Below are positions 55,270 to 64,000 of a stretch of 64,000 bases of DNA, piece after piece. The notes beneath the pieces are model-generated. The model was not told the DNA's origin. It saw only the letters and a program-made list of their open reading frames with translations, and ran no database searches. The DNA is from Corynebacterium sp. HMSC04H06. GTDB lineage: Bacteria; Actinomycetota; Actinomycetes; Mycobacteriales; Mycobacteriaceae. The position numbers and the translations under genes were made by a program. The stretch is from positions 18,388-82,387 of the forward strand of contig NZ_KV823414.1 in NCBI RefSeq assembly GCF_001815935.1. The letters are read 5' to 3'. Position 1 is the stretch's first letter. Every line of letters starts with the position of its first letter.

Positions 55270-56646
55270 TTAGTTGGAGTCGGACGGCTGCCAGAGGCGC
55301 TGGTTGCCCAGCTCGTGGGCGAAGGTGTCCTGGATGCTGCCGAAACGCATGACGTGGCCGTGCTCTTGCAGCTTGGCCGGGGCCACGCGCTGGTCGGCCA
55401 GCGCGAGCTCTTGGGCACCCTCCTTGCCCAGCAGCAGGGCCGGGCCGAAGGTGGGGATGGGCAGGACGGCTGGGCGCTTGAGCTGCTCGGCCAGGGCCTT
55501 GGTCATCTCCCGGTTCAACACCGGGGCGGTCGACGCCGCGTTGACGGGCCCAGATAGGGCGGTGTCGAAGATGGCGCGGGTGTAGATATCACACAGGTCG
55601 TCAAAGGCGACCCAGGAGAACCAGAAGTCGCCGTCGCCGAAGGAGCCGCCAAGACCTGTGGAAAACAGCGCGCGCAGCAGCGGCAGCAGTCCGCTGGTGC
55701 CGGTCAAGGCGATCCCGGTGCGGATGTTGACCACGCGCTTGCCGGCCTCGCGGGCCTCGGTGGTCGCGGCTTCCCATTCGCGGACCACATCGGCCAGGAA
55801 GCCGTCGCCGGAGGCGGAGTCCTCGGTAAGCACCTCGCCACCGCGGTCGTTGCCGTAGTAGCCGATGGCGGAGGCGCAGACGAAGGTGTGGGTATCCGGG
55901 CTGGCGGCCACCAGCTGGGCGAGCTTTTGGGTGGGCCCCACGCGGGAGTCGCGGATTTCCTGCTTGTGCTTGTCGTTGAAGCGCCCGAAGATCGGCTCGC
56001 CGGCAAGATGCACCAGGACGTCGACGTCGTCGAGCAGGTTGCGCGCCGGCGAGTCCGGGTTCCAGATGCGCTGGTCATCCTTGGCCTCCGATCGGACCAG
56101 CTGGATGACGCGGTGGCCTAGCGTGGTCAGCTGGGCCGAAAGGGCGCGCCCGACGGAGCCGCGGGAGCCAGTCATCGCCACGGTCAGCGGGCGGGTTTCG
56201 GTGGCCAGGACGTTGATGTCCTGGTCCCGCAGCTGGTTGATGAAGTTAAAGTCCCCGATTAGCTTGTGCTGCCGGTAGGCAAAAGCGGACTCCAGGGCGC
56301 TATCGGGGATGCGGGTATCCACCGTGTCCGTGATCAAGGTGCCGCCTGTGTGGTCGGCGAACTCGTGGTCGTGGCGCCAGGACGCCAGCCGCTTGAGCGG
56401 GGCGGAAACGCAGACGTCGCTGAAAGAAAATCCGCGGCGGTACCGGGACAAGTCGTGGCGGGCGATCCACTTGAGCCCGGCCGGCAGAGAAAACACGGTG
56501 GTGCCGTCGGCCAGGCTGCGGGCTTGCTCCCGCGGGGACATGGGCAGGAAAGGCGGGGTCAGCCGGCTCACGGCGCCGGGACGGGTGTGCCAGTCCCATA
56601 CCTGCTCGCGGTCGGCGGGGATGACGTGTTGTGCCTGGAATGTCAC
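55270..56646 (-). CDS. TIGR01777-type NAD-binding epimerase with N-terminal SRPBCC domain
   Basis: A 458-aa two-domain protein. Residues about 1-140 form a START/SRPBCC ligand-binding domain (FQAQHVIPADREQVWDWH; AYRQHKLIGDF). Residues about 155-458 are an extended SDR: AMTGSRGSVGRALSAQL (nucleotide-binding Gly motif), DVLVHLAGEPIFGRF (characteristic of TIGR01777), SAIGYYG with the catalytic Tyr and a C-terminal DUF1731 (ALAEQLKRPAVLPIP). Similar proteins relate to cell division inhibitor SulA-like annotation, but the biochemical role is unknown. Monocistronic, divergent from pyrR. Confidence 0.88.
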   Translation of the reverse strand: MTFQAQHVIPADREQVWDWHTRPGAVSRLTPPFLPMSPREQARSLADGTTVFSLPAGLKWIARHDLSRYRRGFSFSDVCVSAPLKRLASWRHDHEFADHTGGTLITDTVDTRIPDSALESAFAYRQHKLIGDFNFINQLRDQDINVLATETRPLTVAMTGSRGSVGRALSAQLTTLGHRVIQLVRSEAKDDQRIWNPDSPARNLLDDVDVLVHLAGEPIFGRFNDKHKQEIRDSRVGPTQKLAQLVAASPDTHTFVCASAIGYYGNDRGGEVLTEDSASGDGFLADVVREWEAATTEAREAGKRVVNIRTGIALTGTSGLLPLLRALFSTGLGGSFGDGDFWFSWVAFDDLCDIYTRAIFDTALSGPVNAASTAPVLNREMTKALAEQLKRPAVLPIPTFGPALLLGKEGAQELALADQRVAPAKLQEHGHVMRFGSIQDTFAHELGNQRLWQPSDSN

Positions 56647-56800
56647 GGTGTGGAAGAACTCCTTTAAAAAGTCCGGGTATTCGGTGGAGTGTAACCAACT
56701 ATTGTCCCAGTTTTTGGCCGGCCGCGCGCTCGGCCCGCCCCCGAGTTCGGGGGAGGATGTGTTTCAGCTACGCGCAGGGGTGCGATCCGGGTGCGGGGGC

Positions 56801-56820
56801 TGCTAAGATTCGCCTTAGCA
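56801..56820 (+). promoter_or_regulatory. pyrR operon promoter overlapped by an inverted repeat
   Basis: TAAGAT (56804-56809) preceded by TGC is an extended -10. It is embedded in the perfect inverted repeat TGCTAAG (56801-56807) / CTTAGCA (56814-56820) with a 6-bp spacer. Binding there would block transcription of pyr genes; it may instead belong to the divergent epimerase gene. Predicted leader about 110 nt. Confidence 0.6.
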
Positions 56821-56893
56821 CGAGCGGGGAAGGCAACGCCTCGTACCCGCCTACGTGAATAATTTCATCTGACCCTTATTCGACATCCTTTAA

Positions 56894-56922
56894 AGACCGC
56901 ACCGTGAGGCGGGGAAGGAGGT
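56894..56922 (+). promoter_or_regulatory. PyrR-binding hairpin at the pyrR ribosome-binding site
   Basis: In the mRNA, CCGC (56897-56900) pairs with GCGG (56909-56912), presenting the loop ACCGTGAG; the CCGTGAGG core resembles the PyrR binding-loop consensus CCNGNGAGG. An outer GACC/GGTC pairing would enclose AAGGAGG (56915-56921), the ribosome-binding site. Translational repression by UMP-PyrR, as described for mycobacteria, is the likely mode. Confidence 0.6.
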
Positions 56923-56926
56923 CACG

Positions 56927-57505
56927 ATGAGTGGTTCCGACACCTCCGCGGAGTCCACTGAGCTGCTGAGCTCAGACGACGTCGCGCGCACTGTCGCACG
57001 CATCGCGCACCAAATCATTGAAAAGACGGCCCTTGATGAGGCCGACGCGAACCCAGTCGTTTTGCTGGGCATTCCTTCCGGTGGTGTGCCGTTGGCCCAC
57101 CGGCTGGCAGAAAAGATCCAAGAATTCGCCGGCGTGACCGTGCCGTGCGGCTCCCTGGACATCACGCTCTACCGCGACGACCTGCGCTCCAAACCGCACC
57201 GCGCCCTGCAGCCGACCCGGATCCCCGGCGGCGGTATTGACGGCACGACCGTCATCCTGGTCGACGACGTCCTGTTTTCCGGCCGCACCATCCGCGCCGC
57301 CCTGGACGCTCTGTCCGATGTGGGGCGCCCCCGCGTTATCCAGCTGGCCTGCTTGGTCGACCGCGGCCACCGCGAGGTCCCCATCCGCGCGGATTACGTG
57401 GGCAAGAATATCCCGACATCGCGCGACGAGGACATTGCTGTCTACAGCCGCGACCTTGATGACCGCGACGCGGTCGTGCTGACCCGCATCTACCGGGAGG
57501 ATTAG
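56927..57505 (+). CDS. pyrR: Bifunctional pyr regulatory protein / uracil phosphoribosyltransferase
   Basis: A 192-aa type I phosphoribosyltransferase-fold RNA-binding regulator. The PRPP loop is [18 protein letters not shown] (about 107-124). The [16 protein letters not shown] region and basic residues near [13 protein letters not shown] (about 81-93) fit PyrR. It senses UMP/UTP and binds pyr mRNA. ATG 56927 has AAGGAGG. The hairpin upstream suggests it represses its own operon. pyrB starts 3 bp after. Confidence 0.95.
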   Translation: MSGSDTSAESTELLSSDDVARTVARIAHQIIEKTALDEADANPVVLLGIPSGGVPLAHRLAEKIQEFAGVTVPCGSLDITLYRDDLRSKPHRALQPTRIPGGGIDGTTVILVDDVLFSGRTIRAALDALSDVGRPRVIQLACLVDRGHREVPIRADYVGKNIPTSRDEDIAVYSRDLDDRDAVVLTRIYRED

Positions 57506-57507
57506 TC

Positions 57508-58461
57508 ATGAAGCACTTACTCGATATTGCCGACATCAGCGCGACCGACCTGGTGGCGCTTCTGGACGAGGCAGACCGTTTCAAAGAGGTCCTCGACGGC
57601 CGCGAGGTCAAGAAGCTGCCGACCTTGCGCGGACGGACCATCTACACCCTGTTCTACGAGAACTCCACGCGCACCCGCTCGTCGTTTGAGACCGCGGGCA
57701 AGTGGATGTCGGCCGACGTCATTAACCTCTCGGCCTCGACGTCCTCGGTCAAAAAGGGCGAGTCCCTGCGCGATACCGGCCTGACCCTGGCCGCTATCGG
57801 CGCGGACGCCATCATCATCCGCCACCCGTCCTCCGGCGCGCCGCAGCAGCTAGCCCGCTGGGTGGCTCCGAACGGCGAGGGGCCGTCGGTGATCAACGCC
57901 GGCGACGGCGCGCACCAGCACCCCACCCAGGCCCTGCTGGACGCGGTGACCATGCGCCAGCGCCTGGGGATTAGCGGCGGGAACTTCTCCGGCCTGCGCG
58001 TGAAGATCGTGGGCGACTGCCTGCACTCGCGCGTGGTGCGCTCCAACGTGGATCTGCTCACCAAGCTCGGCGCGGAGGTCACCCTGGTCGCCCCGGCGAC
58101 GCTGCTGCCGAACGGCGTGGAGAACTGGCCGGTGCGCGTGGCCTACGACTTCGACGCCGAGCTGGCCGAGGCCGACGTGGTCATGATGCTGCGCGTGCAG
58201 GCTGAGCGCATGCACGGCGGCTTCTTCCCGTCGCACCGCGAATACGCCAACCTCTACGGCCTGTCGCCGCAGCGCGCGGCCCAGATGAAAAAGGACGCCA
58301 TCATCATGCACCCGGGGCCGATGCTCCGCGGCATGGAAATCAACTACCAGGTGGCTGACTACGACAACACCGCCGTCCTGCAGCAGGTCAACAACGGCGT
58401 GCACCTGCGTATGGCAGTCTTGTTCACTTTGCTCGCCGGCGGCGAAAGCTCGGCGGAATAG
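57508..58461 (+). CDS. pyrB: Aspartate carbamoyltransferase catalytic chain
   Basis: A 317-aa enzyme joining carbamoyl phosphate and aspartate. Carbamoyl-phosphate motif [11 protein letters not shown] (about 51-61), SSVKKGES (about 77-84), [13 protein letters not shown] (about 133-145) and MMLRVQAER (about 228-236) are present. No pyrI regulatory chain is adjacent, as expected in actinobacteria. Starts 3 bp after pyrR and ends 13 bp before pyrC. Confidence 0.96.
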   Translation: MKHLLDIADISATDLVALLDEADRFKEVLDGREVKKLPTLRGRTIYTLFYENSTRTRSSFETAGKWMSADVINLSASTSSVKKGESLRDTGLTLAAIGADAIIIRHPSSGAPQQLARWVAPNGEGPSVINAGDGAHQHPTQALLDAVTMRQRLGISGGNFSGLRVKIVGDCLHSRVVRSNVDLLTKLGAEVTLVAPATLLPNGVENWPVRVAYDFDAELAEADVVMMLRVQAERMHGGFFPSHREYANLYGLSPQRAAQMKKDAIIMHPGPMLRGMEINYQVADYDNTAVLQQVNNGVHLRMAVLFTLLAGGESSAE

Positions 58462-58474
58462 GAGAAAGATATTC

Positions 58475-59836
58475 ATGACCAACACTTCTCAATTCCCGGC
58501 TACCGGCGCCACCCACCCGGCGCCGCAGCGCCCGCTGCTTATTTCCAACGTCCGCCCCTACGGCGAGGGCGACCCGGTCGACGTCCTAGTCCGCGACGGC
58601 GTCATCGCCGAGATGGGCCCGGGCCTGGCCGAGAAGCTGGCCGGGGACGAGGCCCAGCAGGCCGAGGTTATCGACGGCGCCGGCAACGTCCTGCTGCCGG
58701 GTCTGGTGGACATGCACGTCCACCTGCGCGAGCCAGGCCGCGAGGACACCGAGACCATCGAGACCGGTTCCCAGGCCGCCGCCAAGGGCGGGTTCACCGC
58801 CGTGTTCACCATGGCCAATACCAACCCGGTCACGGACCAGCCGGTCATCGCGGAGTCCATCTGGGCCAAGGCCCAGCGCATCGGCACCTGCGACGTGCAC
58901 CCGGTGGGCTCTATCACCAAGGGGCTCGAGGGCAAGACGCTCACCGAGTTCGGCATGATGGCCCGCAGCGACGCCAAGGTGCGGATGTTCTCCGACGACG
59001 GCAAGTGCGTGGCCGACCCGCAGCTGATGCGCCGCGCCCTGGAATACGCCAAGGGCCTGGACGTGCTGCTGGCCCAGCACGCCGAGGAGCCGCGGCTGAC
59101 CGACGGGGCAGTGGCGCACGAAGGCGAGACCGCCGCCAAGTTGGGGCTCACCGGCTGGCCGCGGGTGGCCGAGGAATCAATTGTCGCCCGCGACGCCCTG
59201 CTGGCCCGGGACTACGGCAACCGCGTGCACATCTGTCACGCCTCGACCACCGGTACCGTGGAGCTGCTCAAGTGGGCTAAGTCCCAGGACATTCCGCTGA
59301 CTGCGGAGGTGACCCCGCACCACCTGCTGCTGACCGACGACAAGCTACACACTTACGACGGCGTTTTCCGCGTCAACCCGCCGCTGCGCGAGGAGCATGA
59401 CACGCAGGCCCTACGTCAGGCGCTGCTGGACGGGATCATCGACTGCGTGGCCACGGACCACGCGCCGCACGGCGCCGAGGACAAGTGCGTCGAATTCGAA
59501 AACGCCAAGCCGGGCATGCTCGGTCTGGAGTCCTCGCTGGCGGTTATCGCCAAAATCTTCGTCGCTTCCGGCCTAGCCGACTGGCGCTTCGTCGCCCGCG
59601 TGATGTCGGAGCGCCCAGCGGAAATCACCCGCCTGCCCGGCCACGGGCGCCCGGTTGCGGTCGGGGAGCCTGCGAACCTGACGCTGGTGGACCCGAACAG
59701 CCCGTGGACCTCGGACTCGACGCGGCTGGCCTCCAAGGCGCGGAACAACCCCTATGAGGGGGAGGAATTCAACGCGCAGGTTACTCACACCATCCTGCGT
59801 GGCGCGGTGACGTACTCCCGCGGGGCTGACGACTAA
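58475..59836 (+). CDS. pyrC: Dihydroorotase (class I)
   Basis: A 453-aa amidohydrolase closing carbamoyl-aspartate. Zinc HxH in [10 protein letters not shown] (about 77-86), HICHAST (about 253-259) and ATDHAPH (about 327-333) provide the ligands and catalytic Asp. A polar N-terminal extension of about 25 residues precedes the first beta-strand. ATG 58475 follows AGGAGAAAG. In the pyrR-pyrB-pyrC run. Confidence 0.95.
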   Translation: MTNTSQFPATGATHPAPQRPLLISNVRPYGEGDPVDVLVRDGVIAEMGPGLAEKLAGDEAQQAEVIDGAGNVLLPGLVDMHVHLREPGREDTETIETGSQAAAKGGFTAVFTMANTNPVTDQPVIAESIWAKAQRIGTCDVHPVGSITKGLEGKTLTEFGMMARSDAKVRMFSDDGKCVADPQLMRRALEYAKGLDVLLAQHAEEPRLTDGAVAHEGETAAKLGLTGWPRVAEESIVARDALLARDYGNRVHICHASTTGTVELLKWAKSQDIPLTAEVTPHHLLLTDDKLHTYDGVFRVNPPLREEHDTQALRQALLDGIIDCVATDHAPHGAEDKCVEFENAKPGMLGLESSLAVIAKIFVASGLADWRFVARVMSERPAEITRLPGHGRPVAVGEPANLTLVDPNSPWTSDSTRLASKARNNPYEGEEFNAQVTHTILRGAVTYSRGADD

Positions 59837-59842
59837 AGTCAG
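59826..59842 (+). repeat. Inverted repeat at the pyrC stop, upstream of carA promoter
   Basis: CTGAC (59826-59830) and GTCAG (59838-59842) flank GACTAAA, which contains the pyrC stop. It lies about 27 bp upstream of the carA -10 and could bind a regulator of carAB. Confidence 0.35.
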
Positions 59843-59868
59843 TCGTGGAAGAAATACATCAGACCGCA

Positions 59869-59874
59869 TATAAT
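59869..59874 (+). promoter_or_regulatory. -10 element of carA promoter
   Basis: Perfect TATAAT at 59869-59874 in the 75-bp pyrC-carA gap. TGGAAG (59846-59851) is a poor -35 with a 17-bp spacer. The predicted leader is about 30 nt with GCGAAAGG before ATG 59912. carAB can thus be transcribed apart from pyrRBC. Confidence 0.6.
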
Positions 59875-59911
59875 ACTTTTGAAGATTTACTAGTCAGCGA
59901 AAGGTACATTC

Positions 59912-61072
59912 ATGACTGACTCCGCCCACACCACGACGCCGGCCATCTTGGTCCTCGCCGATGGCCGCACGTTCCGCGGCTTCGGCTTCGGCGCCACCGG
60001 CACGACCCTCGGTGAGGCCGTGTTTACCACCGGCATGATCGGCTACCAGGAAACCATGACGGACCCGTCCTACCACCGCCAGATTGTGGTCACGGCCGCC
60101 CCGCAGATCGGCAACACCGGCTGGAACGACGAGGACAACGAGTCCCGCGGCAACCGCATCTGGGTTGCCGGCCTGGTGATCCGCGACCTGGCGCACCGCG
60201 TGTCCAACTGGCGCGCCGAGCGCAGCCTGCCGGAGGAGATGGAAGCCCAGAACATCATCGGCATCCGCGGCGTCGACACCCGCTCCCTGGTCCGCCACCT
60301 GCGCAACTACGGCTCCATCGCCGCCGGCATCTTCAGCGGCGAGGCCGCCGAACGCGACGTCGAGGAACTACTCGCCGAGGTCAAGGGCCAAGACTCGATG
60401 GAAGGCGCCGACCTATCCAGCGAGGTGACCACCGCTAAGCCGTACACCGTGGAAGCGGAAGGGGACAAGCGCTACACCGTCGTCGCCTACGACATGGGTA
60501 TAAAGTCCGCCACCCCGCGCCACTTCGCCCGCCGCGGGATCGAGACCGTCGTCGTGCCGTCCGGCACCCCGCTCACAGAGATCGAGCAGTACCACCCGGA
60601 CGGGGTCTTCATCTCCAACGGGCCGGGCGACCCGGCCACGGCCGATGAGATGGTCGGCATCGTCCGCGAGATCCTGTCCGCCGGCTACCCGTTCTTCGGC
60701 ATCTGCTTCGGCAACCAGCTGCTCGGCCGCGCGCTGGGCCTGGGCACCTACAAGATGAAGTTCGGCCACCGCGGCATCAACGTCCCGGTGCAAAACCACC
60801 TGACCGGCAAGATCGACATCACCTCCCAGAACCACGGCTTCGCGCTGGAAAACCCGACGGGCAAGCCGGGCGGGGAGTTCGAGTCCGACTTCGGGCCGGC
60901 CATTATTACCCACACCTGTCTTAACGACGGCACCGTCGAGGGCGTGGCGCTGAAGAGCGGCAAGGCCTACTCCGTGCAGTACCACCCGGAATCCGCCGCC
61001 GGCCCCCACGACGCCAACCCGCTGTTTGACCAGTTCATCGAGCTGCTCAGCCAGCGCGTAGAAAACAAGTAA
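59912..61072 (+). CDS. carA: Carbamoyl-phosphate synthase small (glutaminase) chain
   Basis: A 386-aa class I glutamine amidotransferase subunit. N-terminal CarA domain with [16 protein letters not shown] (about 20-35) and [15 protein letters not shown] (about 113-127). The glutaminase domain has the catalytic Cys in [12 protein letters not shown] (about 262-273) and the His-Glu pair in [11 protein letters not shown] (about 353-363). Supplies ammonia to CarB. Ends 26 bp before carB. Confidence 0.96.
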   Translation: MTDSAHTTTPAILVLADGRTFRGFGFGATGTTLGEAVFTTGMIGYQETMTDPSYHRQIVVTAAPQIGNTGWNDEDNESRGNRIWVAGLVIRDLAHRVSNWRAERSLPEEMEAQNIIGIRGVDTRSLVRHLRNYGSIAAGIFSGEAAERDVEELLAEVKGQDSMEGADLSSEVTTAKPYTVEAEGDKRYTVVAYDMGIKSATPRHFARRGIETVVVPSGTPLTEIEQYHPDGVFISNGPGDPATADEMVGIVREILSAGYPFFGICFGNQLLGRALGLGTYKMKFGHRGINVPVQNHLTGKIDITSQNHGFALENPTGKPGGEFESDFGPAIITHTCLNDGTVEGVALKSGKAYSVQYHPESAAGPHDANPLFDQFIELLSQRVENK

Positions 61073-61098
61073 AGACCAGGAAGGATAGCAAAGAAACC

Positions 61099-64000
<2,902 letters not shown>

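Overview
The window is a high-GC actinobacterial chromosome segment. Gene content and order point to Corynebacterium: thrS-HIT-pgsA-patA-pimA, tesB-yebC-ruvCAB-yajC-secDF-apt-rel, tpx-gloB-hisS, aspS, rarA-alaS-ruvX-mltG-aroE-aroCKBQ-pepQ-efp-nusB and pyrRBC-carAB follow the order known from Corynebacterium and Mycobacterium. Most of the window is conserved core genome, nearly all on the plus strand. I see no prophage, insertion sequence, CRISPR array or defence island. The species cannot be named from the sequence alone.

Layout. 1-64: 3' end of a tRNA (probably Gly) and its terminator. 65-2708: envelope copper/heme operon (CopC, PCu(A)C-like lipoprotein, Tat-exported DyP peroxidase) behind a structured leader. 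2781-8531: thrS, a HIT hydrolase and phosphatidylinositol mannoside genes (pgsA, patA, pimA, LemA-like). 8499-10337 (minus): GT87-type mannosyltransferase and a DUF3817 membrane protein. 10502-18543: tesB, yebC, ruvCAB, yajC-secD-secF. 18636-25467: peptide-binding lipoprotein, apt, bifunctional rel, secreted 5'-nucleotidase. 25617-28531: DUF421 membrane protein, small secreted protein, membrane-anchored cyclophilin, thiol peroxidase. 28693-30627: gloB and hisS. 30614-31538: gene graveyard (frameshifted, beheaded TetR, a YhgE/Pip C-terminus and an unidentified fragment). 31582-36924 (minus): sdaA, an FMN-reductase/luciferase-like monooxygenase pair, a frameshifted CBS-domain gene and a YpfJ-type metallopeptidase. 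37336-53987: aspS, an APH-like kinase, rarA, alaS, ruvX, mltG, the aro genes, an orphan prepilin peptidase, pepQ, efp, nusB. 54132-56646 (minus): two YbjN proteins and a TIGR01777 epimerase-like protein. 56927-64000: pyrR-pyrB-pyrC-carA-carB, with carB running off the end.

How the genes work together. Main blocks are aminoacyl-tRNA synthesis (thrS, hisS, aspS, alaS), PI-mannoside synthesis, Holliday-junction processing (ruvCAB, ruvX, rarA), Sec export (yajC, secDF), (p)ppGpp/purine salvage (rel, apt), the shikimate pathway (aroE, C, K, B, Q) and de novo pyrimidine synthesis under PyrR.

I found no convincing undescribed multi-gene system. The points most worth checking are two frameshifted genes, the decayed TetR/YhgE locus, a PyrR-type hairpin abutting the pyrR ribosome-binding site, a LexA-like box before ruvC, inverted repeats on the rel, pyrR, pepQ, secD and alaS promoter regions, recurrent leaderless promoter geometry, and a shared C-terminal architecture in two secreted proteins.
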